Positions 7,533-16,959 of a DNA stretch of 64,000 bases are shown here, piece after piece. The notes under the pieces are model-generated. The model was not told the DNA's origin, did no database searches, and saw only the letters and a program-made list of their open reading frames with translations. Numbering within the stretch: the stretch's first letter is position 1; each line of letters starts with the position of its first letter. The DNA is from Halobacteria archaeon AArc-dxtr1 (GTDB lineage: Archaea; Halobacteriota; Halobacteria; Halobacteriales; Natrialbaceae), in the NCBI GenBank assembly GCA_025517425.1, contig JAOPJY010000001.1, forward strand, positions 1,040,217-1,104,216, written 5' to 3'. The translations under genes were made by a program, and so were the position numbers.

Positions 7533-8672
7533 ATGACAGTATCACGGCGAGCAACGATGAAGGCGATCGGCGCACTCGGCGCGACGACGGCGCTGACCGG
7601 AACCGCACTCGCGGTCGGCGAACACGACGACGACGAGCGCGATCCCGACGAGACGGCGACCGACGACGAGGACGTTCCAGAAGCGATCGCAGCGGTTCGG
7701 GTGGCTCACCTCTCGCCCGACGCCCCGGCAGTCGACATCTACGTCGACGGCGACCAGGTGCTCGAAGGCGTCGATTACGAGGAGATCACGCCGTACTTAG
7801 AGATTCCCCCGGGAAGCTATCAGGTGACGATCACGGCGGCCGGCGATCCGGAGACGGTCGCGTTCGACGACGAGGTCTACTTCGGAGAGGCGTTCCACAC
7901 CGTCGCAGCAGTCGGTGAGCTGGCCGAGGAGACGTTCATGCCGCTGGTCCTGACCGACGCGGGCTCGGCGCTGATCCGGCTGGGACACGCCTCGCCGGAC
8001 GCACCGGCGGTCGACGTAGTCGGAAACGAGGGTAGCATGACGCTGTTCGAAAACGTCTCGTTCGGCACCGCGACGAACTACGTCGCACTTCCAGCAGGAA
8101 GCTACACGCTCGACGTGCTCCCGGCCGCGGGCGGGGAGGGCGACGCCGGCGGGGAGGCCCCCGACCACGAGGAGATGAACGGCGAGGGTGACGGAGACGC
8201 TGATACCGACGACGACTACGACGAGGACGAGGACAACGGCGTCGAGGATGCGGACGACGAAGCCGCCCCCGGCGACGCGGTGGCCACAGTCGAGGTCGAC
8301 CTCGAGATGGGGACGGCCTACAGTGCGTTTGCGGCCGGCTACCTCGAGGGCGACGAACCGGACCGCGAGTTCACGGTTGTACTCACCGAAGACGGCCCGG
8401 GTGCGGTGTCGACCCCGGACGATGCAGACGACGAAATGGATGCAGACGAAGAGCCGGACGACGAGATGGATGAGGAAGACCACGACGACGAGGCCGAAGA
8501 TGACGACTACGACGACGAGGCCGAAGACGACGACAAGGCCGAAGACGACGACTACGACGACGAGGCCGAAGACGACGACAAGGCCGAAGATGACGACTAC
8601 GACGACAAGGCCGAAGATGACGACTACGACGACAAGGCCGAAGACGACGACTACGATGACAACGGCCACTGA
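7533..8672 (+). CDS. Secreted DUF4397-domain protein with long acidic repeat tail
   Basis: The 379-residue protein starts with SRRATMKAIGALGATTALTGTALA, a twin-arginine-like export signal (about residues 4-27). Two DUF4397 units follow: VRVAHLSPDAPAVDIYVDG near 57-75 and IRLGHASPDAPAVDVV near 148-163. An Asp/Glu spacer interrupts the second unit. Residues 315-379 are an almost pure Asp/Glu tail built from repeats of DDYDDEAEDDDKAE. DUF4397 domains are beta-sandwiches on exported proteins, and the function here is unknown. The tail likely extends into salty medium and may bind cations. The next gene is convergent. Confidence 0.88.
   Translation: MTVSRRATMKAIGALGATTALTGTALAVGEHDDDERDPDETATDDEDVPEAIAAVRVAHLSPDAPAVDIYVDGDQVLEGVDYEEITPYLEIPPGSYQVTITAAGDPETVAFDDEVYFGEAFHTVAAVGELAEETFMPLVLTDAGSALIRLGHASPDAPAVDVVGNEGSMTLFENVSFGTATNYVALPAGSYTLDVLPAAGGEGDAGGEAPDHEEMNGEGDGDADTDDDYDEDEDNGVEDADDEAAPGDAVATVEVDLEMGTAYSAFAAGYLEGDEPDREFTVVLTEDGPGAVSTPDDADDEMDADEEPDDEMDEEDHDDEAEDDDYDDEAEDDDKAEDDDYDDEAEDDDKAEDDDYDDKAEDDDYDDKAEDDDYDDNGH
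8482..8664 (+). repeat. Tandem repeats encoding the Asp/Glu tail
   Basis: The coding DNA here is an array of units such as GACGACGAGGCCGAAGACG and GACTACGACGACAAGGCCG, repeated with small changes (GAGGCC versus AAGGCC, GAT versus GAC). Both 24-base and longer periods are visible. Such arrays change length easily, so tail length probably varies between strains. Confidence 0.85.
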
Positions 8673-8933
8673 GCACCGATCAGGCACTCGGTAACGAGTA
8701 ACCCGGATCACTCACCGTTCCAGTGGCTGTTCGGTCACTCGACTGGAATCGGTACTGACGCGCTGAAACCGGTCCCTGCAAGGGACCCGTCACCGGTCGA
8801 ACTGTTCGACACGTATTCTTTGTCGATCGCACGGCCACCAGCACCGCGACCCAATGGGCCGTCGGCTCGGATCGGCTGGCGTGGTGAATAGAAGTGTCAT
8901 GCGAGGAGCCGAACGCAGCCGCAACTAGTCGCG

Positions 8934-9209
8934 TCAGGCCTCGACGTACTGATCGACCCACGCCTGGCGCTGCTCGAGGCTGCGCTGCCCCCGTGGCGTA
9001 AGCGCGTAGTAGTTCGTCCGGCGATCGAGTTCACCTTTCTCGACGAGATCGAGTTCGACGAGCGTATCGAGGTTTGGATACAGCCGGCCGTGGGTAACCG
9101 GCTGGTCGATGTACTCGTTGATGTCGTCGAGAATCTCCTGGCCTGACGGTCGGTTCTTGCCTGCGATGACGTACAGCAGGTCGCGCTGAAAGCCGGTAAG
9201 TTCGTCCAT
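8934..9209 (-). CDS. PadR-family transcriptional regulator
   Basis: The 91-residue protein from the ATG at 9209 starts MDELTGFQRDLLYVIAG and is a compact winged helix. It contains the helix-turn region SGQEILDDINEYIDQPVTHGRLYPNLDTLVELDLVEKG and the wing segment DRRTNYYALTPRG, diagnostic of PadR. An in-frame upstream ATG at 9335 adds 42 unrelated residues and is rejected. PadR proteins usually repress nearby promoters in response to stress or small molecules. The divergent NUDIX gene starts 183 bp away, but no operator could be identified by eye. Confidence 0.9.
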   Translation of the reverse strand: MDELTGFQRDLLYVIAGKNRPSGQEILDDINEYIDQPVTHGRLYPNLDTLVELDLVEKGELDRRTNYYALTPRGQRSLEQRQAWVDQYVEA

Positions 9210-9392
9210 GAGTTGTCCTCTTGCGTACAGACCGTCACCGATCTGTGGCTTTGTTATGCGGCGAACAGACTGGATCGCGGAGGGGGTAGGTGTCGGATAC
9301 AGCTGCGGACGGAAGACCCCGATGCTGTCTGCCAAACAGCTACATCGAAGCGAGTGGCGACGTTTTTGCGCGCGGCGTTCGTACCGACGGCT

Positions 9393-9965
9393 ATGTCATC
9401 GGATCCGCTCGCCTGGAAGACGCTCAATCGAGAGACGGCGTACACCTGCCCGGGGTTCGACGTCATCACGGACGCCGTCGAGCTTCCGGATGGGACAGAG
9501 ACCGAGTACGACTATCTGAGCGAGGCGCCGAGTGTCTGTATCCTTCCGTTTACGTCGGAAGGCGACGTGGTCTGTATCGAGGAGTGGCGCCAGGCGGTCT
9601 CCCGAGTCAACCACGGGCTCCCGGTTGGCGGCGTCGAACCCGAGGACGACGACCTCGCCGCCGCCGCCCGGCGTGAACTTCGTGAGGAAACGGGCTACGA
9701 ACCGGAGGGAGTCGGGGCGCTCGTCACCGTCGAACCGGCAAACGGTATCGCCGACTCCGTCTTGCACCTGTTCGTCGCACGCGGTTGCCGGCCAACGGGC
9801 GAGCAGCAACTCGACCACAACGAGAGCATCCGAGTAACGACCAAACCGCTCGAAGCGCTAGCCGAGGACGTCAAAGCGGGGCGGATACGCGACGCACGGG
9901 CCGTGCTCGCCGTCTCGTACTACGGGCTGTTCGGCGACGGACTTGGGGCGGCAAAAAAGGACTGA
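9393..9965 (+). CDS. NUDIX hydrolase (ADP-ribose pyrophosphatase-like)
   Basis: This 190-residue protein starts at MSSDPLAWKTLNRE (ATG at 9393). Longer in-frame starts run through intergenic sequence. The Nudix box G80-x5-E-x7-REETGYE lies at residues 80-102 (GVEPEDDDLAAAARRELREE is its centre) and includes the metal-binding REETG. The preceding beta-sheet region CILPFTSEGDVVCIEEWRQ is typical of ADP-ribose or nucleoside-diphosphate-sugar pyrophosphatases, but the substrate cannot be settled from sequence. It is convergent with the acidic pentad-repeat gene. Confidence 0.9.
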   Translation: MSSDPLAWKTLNRETAYTCPGFDVITDAVELPDGTETEYDYLSEAPSVCILPFTSEGDVVCIEEWRQAVSRVNHGLPVGGVEPEDDDLAAAARRELREETGYEPEGVGALVTVEPANGIADSVLHLFVARGCRPTGEQQLDHNESIRVTTKPLEALAEDVKAGRIRDARAVLAVSYYGLFGDGLGAAKKD

Positions 9966-10000
9966 ATCGGGATCGGACGGCTCAACTGATCGAGCGCAGA

Positions 10001-11380
10001 TCAGGTCAGCAGTGCGACCGACGCCGCGTTGTCGTTAGCGTCGTCGGCGCCGTTGTCGTCACCGTCGTCCATGTCATCGTCGTCATCGTCGTCGGTCCCC
10101 TCGTCATCTGCATCGTCTGCCTCATCGTCGTCGATCTCCTCTTCTAAGTCGTCGGTGTCGCCGATAGTGACGGTTTCTGCGGTGGCGTCACCGACCGTGA
10201 TCGCGGAGGCGGAGACGTATTCGACGGTCTCCATGTCGTTCTCGTCGTTGTCGTCAACGTCGTTTTCATCGTCGTTAGCGTCGTTGTCGTCCGCGTCGTT
10301 CTCGTCGTTGTCGTCGGCGCCGTTGTCGTCCGCGTCGTTCTCATCGTCCGCGTCGTTGTCGTCCGCGTCGTTGTCGTCAGCCTCGTCGTCATCTGCCTCC
10401 TCATCACCCTCGAGTGACTCGATCGTCATCGAGTTGATGTGGACTTCCTCGACATCGAACTGCTCGATGGTTAGCTCGTCAATCTCTTCAGTTTCGGTAT
10501 CGTTGTCGTCAGCCTCGTCGTTATCTTCCTCGTCAGCCTCGTCGTTGTCGTCGGCGTCGTCGGCACCGTTGTTGTCAGCCTCCTCGTTGTCCTCCTCGTC
10601 AGCCTCATCGTCGTCGTTGAAGATGCCATCGAAGAAGTCACCGATGCGATCGACGATACCGTCATCCTCCTCGACGGTGAGCTCGTCGATCGTCATGTGC
10701 TCAACGTGCATCGATTCGATGGTGAGATCCTGGACGCTTAGGGAGTCAGCACCCTCCTGGACGAGTTCGTCGTCGGTCTCGTCGGCGTCGTTCTCGTCAT
10801 CGTTTGCCTCGTCGTTCTCCTCATCGACGTCTTCCTCATCGGCGTCGTCGTTGTCGTTGGCCTCGTCGTTGTTGTCAGCCTCGTCGTTGTTGTCGGCCTC
10901 GTCGTTGTCGTTCTCGTCAGCCTCGTCCTCGACATCGTTCTCGTCCATCTCGTCCTCGTCGAACTCGAGGTCGTCGATGCCAACCTCCTCAAGTTCGAGT
11001 GATTCGATCTCGATGTCCGAGATCGTTACTGGATCCTCCTCGTCGGCATCGTCGTTATCGTTAGCGTCGTTGTCGTCAGCGTCGTTATCGTTAGCGTCGT
11101 TGTCGTCGGTATCGTTCTCGTCAGTGTCGAGTTCGTCCTCGAGCTCTTCGTCGTCGACGTCGAGCTCATCGACAGTCAGTTCGTCGATGGTCGCGTTCTC
11201 GACAGTGACGTTCTCAAGACTGAGAGTCTCGACCTGTACGTTTTCGAGCGTTGCGCTCATGTCTCCGTCGGCACCGTCGTCCGCCGCCGTTCCGGCCGCT
11301 CCCGCCAGGGCAGGACCCCCGGAGAGTGCGACTAGTAGTGCGACGAAGACGACGCCGATTGTCTGCGGTCGTGAAACCAT
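10001..11380 (-). CDS. Secreted acidic protein with pentad repeats separated by Asp/Asn spacers
   Basis: The 459-residue protein has an N-terminal signal (VVFVALLVALSGGPALAGA, residues about 10-28) but no twin-arginine or lipobox. The mature part alternates two textures. Five blocks show five-residue periodicity, for example LENVQ-VETLS-LENVT-VENAT near 44-63, and LTIES-MHVEH-MTIDE-LTVEE in the middle. These are separated by nearly pure Asp/Asn/Glu/Ala spacers. Pentad periodicity suggests a right-handed beta-helix akin to pentapeptide-repeat proteins, though the classic A(D/N)LxX is not kept. No C-terminal anchor is seen. The opposite strand is open but encodes only a serine run, so the strand call rests on the signal peptide and pentads. 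Function unknown. Confidence 0.8.
   Translation of the reverse strand: MVSRPQTIGVVFVALLVALSGGPALAGAAGTAADDGADGDMSATLENVQVETLSLENVTVENATIDELTVDELDVDDEELEDELDTDENDTDDNDANDNDADDNDANDNDDADEEDPVTISDIEIESLELEEVGIDDLEFDEDEMDENDVEDEADENDNDEADNNDEADNNDEANDNDDADEEDVDEENDEANDDENDADETDDELVQEGADSLSVQDLTIESMHVEHMTIDELTVEEDDGIVDRIGDFFDGIFNDDDEADEEDNEEADNNGADDADDNDEADEEDNDEADDNDTETEEIDELTIEQFDVEEVHINSMTIESLEGDEEADDDEADDNDADDNDADDENDADDNGADDNDENDADDNDANDDENDVDDNDENDMETVEYVSASAITVGDATAETVTIGDTDDLEEEIDDDEADDADDEGTDDDDDDDMDDGDDNGADDANDNAASVALLT
10060..11200 (-). repeat. Low-complexity GAC/AAC/GAG tracts
   Basis: Interspersed tracts of CGTCGTTGTCGTC-type sequence (plus strand) encode the Asp/Asn spacers of the pentad-repeat protein. 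The largest lie about 10240-10395, 10500-10620 and 10790-10930. They leave both strands free of stops over more than 1.3 kb and probably vary in length by slippage. Confidence 0.85.
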
Positions 11381-11626
11381 GCCTCCGAGGCTACGCCAGT
11401 ATGATGGCTAAAACGAGCCGACTGTTACAGGACTGACCGCAGGAAAACCGGTGTTGGCTCTGCGTAACGGTACGGAGCGACGACAGTCAGACCGCCAGAT
11501 CGTTTCTCGAAGCCGAACGCACGCATCCCCCGCCGGACGCTTTCCGGTTATCCTTGCACTCGCTACCCGCCGAAATCGGCCGGACGGAACGGAACGTTTA
11601 CCGGCCCGCTCACGAAGACACGGTCG

Positions 11627-13114
11627 ATGCGCGAGTGCTTCGAACTCCGGGATACTGATGCCGGCGGTCGGATCGGCGAGCTGACCGTGCCACGGGCGGG
11701 CGTCACCGTCGAGACGCCGGCGCTGTTGCCGGTCATCAACCCGAATCTGGACACGCTCTCCCCACGACGACTGGCCGAGGAATTCGGCGCGGAGATCCTC
11801 ATCACGAACTCCTACATCGTCCACAAGACCGACGGACTCCGGGAACGGGCGCTCGATGAGGGACTCCACGAGGTCCTCGACTTTCCGGGCGCGATCATGA
11901 CCGACTCGGGCTCGTTTCAGCTCTCGGAGTACGGCGAAATCTCGGTGACGACCGAGGAAATCCTCGAATTTCAACACGAGATCGGGTCGGACATCGGCAC
12001 GCCAGTCGACATCCCGACACCCCCCGACGCCGCCCACGAGCGCGCCAGCGAGGAACTCGAGACGACCACCGAGCGCCTCGAGGTAGCCGAGACCGTCGAC
12101 ACCGGCGACATGCTCGTCACCGCGCCCGTCCAGGGCTCGACGCACCCCGACCTCCGGGAGGCCGCGGGCCGCCACGCCGAAGGAACCGATCTCGATGTCT
12201 TTCCGATCGGCGCAGTCGTCCCCTTGCTAAACGAGTACCGGTACGCCGAGATGGTCGACGTCGTCGCCGCCGCCAAGCGCGGGCTCGGCCCCGACGCGCC
12301 GATCCATCTGTTCGGCGCCGGTCACCCGATGATGTTCGCGCTCGCGGTTGCAATGGGCTGTGACCTGTTCGATTCGGCCGCCTACGCCCTCTACGCCCGC
12401 GACGACCGCTACCTGACGGTACGGGGTACGCGCCACCTCGAAGATCTCGACTACCTCCCCTGCTCGTGTGCGGTCTGTACCGCCAACAGTCCCGACGAAC
12501 TCCGCGCACTGCCTGACGACGAGCGCGAGTCCGAGCTCGCGGCCCACAACCTCCACGTCACCTTCGCCGAGATCCGCCGCATCAAGCAGGCGATCCGCAG
12601 CGGCAGCTTACTCGAGCTGGTCGAGCAGCGCGCGCGCTCGCATCCAAAGATGCTCGACGGCTACCGAACCCTGCTCGACCACGCCGCCCAGTTAGAGCGG
12701 TCGGATCCGGTCTCGAAGGGCTCGTTCTTCTACACCTCCCACGAGAGCGCCCGCCGGCCCGAGGTGTTGCGCCACCACGAACGGCTCGACCGGCTCTCGA
12801 TCCCCGACTCGCTCTTTCTGGCCGAGGGCGACGAACCCGCCTTCGCGGAGGAACAGTACGACGACGTCTGGCGGGTCCAGCCACCCTTTGGTCCGTTCCC
12901 GCGGGCGCTCTCGAAGAGCTATCCGCTCACCGCCGAGGTACCTGAACGGACGGATCGGGCGGCGATCGAGGCGGCCGCCCGCGGCGTCTCGCGCCTCGTC
13001 GGAGAGAATCCCGACAGCGCGTTCGCACTCGGCCACCGCGGGTGGCCCACAGACGTCCTCGCATCGCTCCCGGAAGGCATCGAGACGGTCGATCTGGCGG
13101 ATGGGTCAGATTGA
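11627..13114 (+). CDS. tgtA: tRNA-guanine(15) transglycosylase
   Basis: The 495-residue enzyme replaces guanine 15 in the D-loop of archaeal tRNAs with preQ0, the first committed tRNA step of archaeosine synthesis. Catalytic segments [11 protein letters not shown] (Asp near 91-95) and [26 protein letters not shown] are present. The zinc site C279-S-C281-x2-C284 plus a downstream His matches the family numbering well. The C-terminal part is shorter than in TGTs that carry a full PUA domain, as is usual in haloarchaea, where ArcS holds it. arcS lies about 1 kb downstream on the same strand. Confidence 0.96.
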   Translation: MRECFELRDTDAGGRIGELTVPRAGVTVETPALLPVINPNLDTLSPRRLAEEFGAEILITNSYIVHKTDGLRERALDEGLHEVLDFPGAIMTDSGSFQLSEYGEISVTTEEILEFQHEIGSDIGTPVDIPTPPDAAHERASEELETTTERLEVAETVDTGDMLVTAPVQGSTHPDLREAAGRHAEGTDLDVFPIGAVVPLLNEYRYAEMVDVVAAAKRGLGPDAPIHLFGAGHPMMFALAVAMGCDLFDSAAYALYARDDRYLTVRGTRHLEDLDYLPCSCAVCTANSPDELRALPDDERESELAAHNLHVTFAEIRRIKQAIRSGSLLELVEQRARSHPKMLDGYRTLLDHAAQLERSDPVSKGSFFYTSHESARRPEVLRHHERLDRLSIPDSLFLAEGDEPAFAEEQYDDVWRVQPPFGPFPRALSKSYPLTAEVPERTDRAAIEAAARGVSRLVGENPDSAFALGHRGWPTDVLASLPEGIETVDLADGSD

Positions 13115-13156
13115 GAGATCAGAACAGCAAAGAGGAGACGGCCGCACACACGGAAT

Positions 13157-13519
13157 ATGATTGGGGCAACGTCGCTCGCGCTGGGGGCGATCGTCATCGT
13201 CGTTTTTGGGTCGTGGCTCGTTCGCCGCGGGCGAACCCGCAGCGGGAGCAGCGAGCGACACGAATCCTTGGAACGACACCGAGACGCAAAGCAGCGCGAT
13301 CCGCCCGTCGAGATCGGCGACGAGCACGTCGCGGGGATCGAAGACTTCTCGACCCACCACAGCGGCGAGCGCCACGCCGTCTGCAAAGTCGAGGGGTTCG
13401 TCGTCTTCGTCGAAGGCGTCCCGGCCGATCTGGGGATCGGGGACGTAGTCGAGTTCCGGGTACTCTCGTACAACCGTGGACACACCTCGGCGAGCGGGAC
13501 GTATCTCGGCCGGACGTGA
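13157..13519 (+). CDS. Membrane-anchored TRAM-domain protein
   Basis: The 120-residue protein has one N-terminal membrane segment (about residues 3-21, ATSLALGAIVIVVFGSWLV), a basic/polar linker, and a C-terminal TRAM domain (about 50-119: PVEIGDEHVAGIEDFSTHHSG to GDVVEFRVLSYNRGHTSASG). TRAM domains bind RNA, often tRNA, and small TRAM proteins are common in haloarchaea. Its place between tgtA and arcS makes a link to tRNA modification plausible but unproven. It starts 42 bp after tgtA, so it may share the transcript. Confidence 0.85.
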   Translation: MIGATSLALGAIVIVVFGSWLVRRGRTRSGSSERHESLERHRDAKQRDPPVEIGDEHVAGIEDFSTHHSGERHAVCKVEGFVVFVEGVPADLGIGDVVEFRVLSYNRGHTSASGTYLGRT

Positions 13520-13567
13520 CGGATCGGACGAACGCACTCTTTTGTTCGAAGCCAGCGAACGGCGCGT

Positions 13568-14005
13568 ATGAAACGGCTGGTCCTCGGCACGCTCGCTCTC
13601 GTGGAGGTGGTGCTTGCAGAACGGATCGTCGCCCGCGGAGAGCGCTTCGCGTTCGACAACCCCCACGCGGCGCGCCTGCAGGGATGGACGATTCCGATGG
13701 CCCGGCTCGAGGGGATCGTCGCGCTCTGGGTCGCGTGGAAGTGGGAATCCGCCTGGCCCGGCATCAGACCCCTGTTCGGTGCGGTCGGGCTACCGATGTT
13801 GCTGGCCCCGACGGCGGTGCTCGACGCCGCCCTCGGAATCGCCTACGAGAATCCCGACGAGATCGAGGTGAAGCCGTGGGTCGGCCCCCTCACGCGGCTG
13901 CTCGGGCTCTGTTACGTGCTGGTTGCCATCGCCCCCGTCCTCGACGACAGCGACACGCACGACAAACTGGCTGCGGACGGTTCGGTCGTTGACACGTCGG
14001 CGTAG
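13568..14005 (+). CDS. Small integral membrane protein of unknown function
   Basis: I do not recognise a named family. The 145-residue protein has three or four hydrophobic segments (about 4-18, 46-58, 70-90, 106-124). Charged loops between them include the NPDEIEVKPWVGPLTR segment. A soluble acidic tail ends the protein. It lies 48 bp after the TRAM gene and 73 bp before arcS, so it may be part of one rightward unit. GC-rich codon use matches its neighbours. Confidence 0.75.
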   Translation: MKRLVLGTLALVEVVLAERIVARGERFAFDNPHAARLQGWTIPMARLEGIVALWVAWKWESAWPGIRPLFGAVGLPMLLAPTAVLDAALGIAYENPDEIEVKPWVGPLTRLLGLCYVLVAIAPVLDDSDTHDKLAADGSVVDTSA

Positions 14006-14078
14006 CTGTAGCCGCTCGCCGCCGGATCAGCCACGCGCTATCGACACGCTCTTTCGCACGCCGTCCCCAGTTCGGCCA

Positions 14079-15854
14079 ATGACCGACTACTTCGAAGTGC
14101 ACGAGCGCGACGGGGCCGCTCGCGTGGGCGAACTCCGCCTCGACGAGCCCGTCACGACCCCGACACTCGTCGACGACGTGCTCGACGACGCCGGCTCGCT
14201 GTGGGCCCGCGAGCGCGCGCTCCCGGAGGGAGACGAGTCCCGCCTGACGGTCCTCCCCCACCGGGGGTTTCCCGGCGGGACCGCCGAGGAGGTTCGCGAG
14301 TCGTTCGCCGTGGAGTATCCCGACGTCGACTACCCCAGCGTCGCGGTTATCTCGAGTGAGAGCGCCGACGATGAGGGTACGGACGCCTACGCCGTCTCCG
14401 ACGTCCAGTCGATCGTCGGCCACGGCGCGGCGCTCGTCGAGGCCGTCGTGGCCGTCCGCGAGGCGATTCCGGCCGACACCGCCCTCCTTTTCTCCGGTGT
14501 CGCGACGCCGCGAAACGTCGCCGTGCTCGCCTACGCCGGCGTGGATCTGTTCGACGCCACCGCGGCGGTCGTGCGCGGAACCGAAGGCCGGTACCTGACC
14601 ACCGACGAGGCCTACTTCCTCGAGGATCTCGAGGAGTTGCCCTGTGCCTGTCCGGCCTGCCAGAAGCCACGCGAGGAGTTCACGCGCGAGGACTGCGCCG
14701 AGCACAACGAGAACGCGCTGCGAGCCGAGCTCGGGATCGTCCGCCGGCGCATCCATGACGGCCGCCTGCGCGATTACGTCGAGGGACAGGCCCGCCAGGA
14801 CCAGTGGCTCACCGCCGCGATGCGCGAGTTAGACACCCAGTGGAGCTACGTAGAGGAGCGGACGCCGATCCTCCGCGATTCGGAGATCAGCGCCGCCACC
14901 GAGGACACCCTCCGTCGAGTCGAGATCCAGCGCTTCGCCGACCGCGTGACGACGCGCTACCGGAACCGCTTCAGCAATCCGCTCGTGCTCGTCCCCTGCT
15001 CGGCGACAAAACCCTACAGCGAGTCCCAGAGCCACCGCCAGTTCCACGACGCGATCCACTGGCGCGGACACACCGTCTCGATGACCAGTCCGATCGGCGT
15101 CGTCCCCCAGGAACTGGAGACGACCTACCCAGCCCAGCACTACGACACCGTCGTCACGGGCCGGTGGTCCGAAGACGAGAAACAGTTCGTAAGCGAGGTG
15201 CTGCGCCGGTACCTCGAGCGCAACGCCGACACCTACCCCTCTGTCGTCGCCCACGTCCCCGACGAGGGCTACCGCGACATCGTCTCCCGCGTCGAGGAGT
15301 CCTGGGAGGGCGAGGAGGAGCTCGACGTCACCTACACCGTCCCCGAGGGCGGTCACCCGACCGACGACGAGTCCCTCGCGAATCTCTCCGAGGCGCTCTC
15401 GGGCGAACTGAAGTACTCCAAACGCGAGCGCGAGCACAACACGGTCCGCGCCATCGCGGACTACCTGCTCGGCGACGGCGCCGGCGACGACCTCTTCGAC
15501 GATATCCAGACGACGAGCCGGTACCCGAAGATCCAGGTTCGCGACCGTGAGGACACCCAACTGGCGACGATGGTGCCCCAGTACGGCACCCTGTCGTTCA
15601 CGCTTGCTGGCGCAACGCGGTGGGTCGAGAGCGACGCACCCACGAAACGTGTCGAAATCGACGGCTTCGTCCCCCACGGCAGCGTGCTCGCGCCGGGGGT
15701 CGTCGACGCTGACGAAGACATCCGGGTAGGCGATGAGGTCGTCGTGGAGGGCCCGAAGGCGTTCGGCGTTGGCCGCGCCGAGATGTTCGGCCAGGAGATG
15801 GCCGAAAGCACGCGCGGGATCGCCTGCGAGATCCGCCACGTCGAGGAGCGCTAG
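14079..15854 (+). CDS. arcS: Archaeosine synthase alpha subunit
   Basis: This 591-residue protein starts at MTDYFEVHERDGAARVGEL (ATG at 14079). An upstream in-frame start runs through the preceding gene and is rejected. It is a TGT paralogue: a TGT-like N-terminal half with cysteines C189-x-C-x2-C (CACPACQ), the ArcS-specific motif P306-C-S-A-T-K-P-Y followed by SxSHRQF, and a C-terminal PUA RNA-binding domain (about 515-590). ArcS modifies preQ0 at tRNA position 15 towards archaeosine, in some archaea by attaching lysine for a radical-SAM partner. With tgtA nearby the pathway is largely represented. Confidence 0.95.
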   Translation: MTDYFEVHERDGAARVGELRLDEPVTTPTLVDDVLDDAGSLWARERALPEGDESRLTVLPHRGFPGGTAEEVRESFAVEYPDVDYPSVAVISSESADDEGTDAYAVSDVQSIVGHGAALVEAVVAVREAIPADTALLFSGVATPRNVAVLAYAGVDLFDATAAVVRGTEGRYLTTDEAYFLEDLEELPCACPACQKPREEFTREDCAEHNENALRAELGIVRRRIHDGRLRDYVEGQARQDQWLTAAMRELDTQWSYVEERTPILRDSEISAATEDTLRRVEIQRFADRVTTRYRNRFSNPLVLVPCSATKPYSESQSHRQFHDAIHWRGHTVSMTSPIGVVPQELETTYPAQHYDTVVTGRWSEDEKQFVSEVLRRYLERNADTYPSVVAHVPDEGYRDIVSRVEESWEGEEELDVTYTVPEGGHPTDDESLANLSEALSGELKYSKREREHNTVRAIADYLLGDGAGDDLFDDIQTTSRYPKIQVRDREDTQLATMVPQYGTLSFTLAGATRWVESDAPTKRVEIDGFVPHGSVLAPGVVDADEDIRVGDEVVVEGPKAFGVGRAEMFGQEMAESTRGIACEIRHVEER

Positions 15855-15926
15855 CGCCGCATCGGGAGTCGACGCGATCGGAACTTCGGTAGTGACCTTC
15901 TTTTGGCCGGTCGGTGAAGCGGGGGT

Positions 15927-16937
15927 ATGCTCGGGTTGGCGTGGTTGGGACTCCTGATCGTTGTCGCGACCGCGCTCATCTGGCGGGGGAGTCTCTACCT
16001 CGAAGGCGCTGCAGATCGACTGGCGCTGTACTACGGGCTGCCGGCGATCGTCCAGGGAGCCGTGATCGCCGCGGTCGGATCGAGCTTCCCGGAGCTGGCG
16101 AGCGTCGTGATCGCGACGCTTCGCTACGGTGAGTTCGAACTCGGCGTCGCGGCGATCGTCGGCTCGGCCGTCTTCAACGTCCTCGTGATCCCCGCAGCCG
16201 CGGCGCTGGCCAAGCGAGAGACCCTCGAGTCGAGTCGCGCGCTCGTCTACCGCGAGGCGCAGTTTTACATCATCGCCGTCGCAACCCTGTTGCTCACGTT
16301 CTCGCTGGCGACGATCTACTTCCCGACCGGTGGGACGGATCTCGGTGGGGAGATCACTCGCGCGCTCGCGCTGTTCCCGCTCGGGTTGTACGGGCTCTAT
16401 CTGTTCATCCAGTATGAGGAGACGAGTGACCACACGCCGACGAGCGCGAGCCCCAGTGGCTCAGTCGCGACGCAATGGGGCCTTCTCGCAGTCGGACTCG
16501 TCTTGATCCTCGTGGGGGTGGAGCTGATCGTCCACGCGGCGATCGAACTCGGCGACGTCTTCGAGACGCCGTCGTTCCTGTGGGGGCTGACGGTCATCGC
16601 AGCCGCAACCAGCCTTCCAGATGCGATCATCAGCGTCCGGGCGGCCCGCAGCGGCGACTCGACGGTCAGCCTGGCGAACGTCTTCGGGAGCAACATCTTC
16701 GATCTGCTCGTGGCGATCCCGGTCGGCGTCCTCATTGCGGGCTCGACCGTCGTCGACTTCGGCGTCGCAGCTCCGCTGATGGGGTTTCTGATCGTCGCGA
16801 CGATCGCGCTGTTTACCGCCGCCCGGACTGACTTCGAGCTGACCGACCTCGAGGCATGGAGCTTGCTCGGGTTGTACGCGCTGTTCGTCGGGTGGATGCT
16901 CTTAGAGAGTACCGGCGTGACAGGGGTTGTCCTCTAG
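15927..16937 (+). CDS. Sodium/calcium antiporter family protein (CaCA, YrbG type)
   Basis: The 336-residue membrane protein has about ten hydrophobic segments and the two alpha-repeats of the Ca2+/cation antiporter family. The first is GSSFPELAS (51-59) with GSAVFN shortly after. The second is A227-TSLPDAIIS with GSNIFDLL shortly after. The acidic residues in these repeats bind the transported ion in the family. It probably exchanges Na+ or H+ for Ca2+ across the cytoplasmic membrane. It follows arcS by 72 bp, runs the same way, and is convergent with the bat-like regulator. Confidence 0.9.
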   Translation: MLGLAWLGLLIVVATALIWRGSLYLEGAADRLALYYGLPAIVQGAVIAAVGSSFPELASVVIATLRYGEFELGVAAIVGSAVFNVLVIPAAAALAKRETLESSRALVYREAQFYIIAVATLLLTFSLATIYFPTGGTDLGGEITRALALFPLGLYGLYLFIQYEETSDHTPTSASPSGSVATQWGLLAVGLVLILVGVELIVHAAIELGDVFETPSFLWGLTVIAAATSLPDAIISVRAARSGDSTVSLANVFGSNIFDLLVAIPVGVLIAGSTVVDFGVAAPLMGFLIVATIALFTAARTDFELTDLEAWSLLGLYALFVGWMLLESTGVTGVVL

Positions 16938-16959
16938 GAGCGATTCGGCAGGCGCCGGC

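Noticed and set aside
8480-8670. Possible CRISPR array
   Set aside because: The repeats are contiguous coding units in frame, without unique spacers.
7797-8711. Long minus-strand frame rich in Val/Ile opposite the DUF4397 gene
   Set aside because: The hydrophobic valine runs are the complement of GAC/GAC repeats. No signal, start context or family is present.
10029-11411. A 460-codon plus-strand frame opposite the pentad-repeat gene
   Set aside because: It encodes almost only serine runs because it is the complement of Asp/Asn codons. The minus strand has a signal peptide and ordered pentads.
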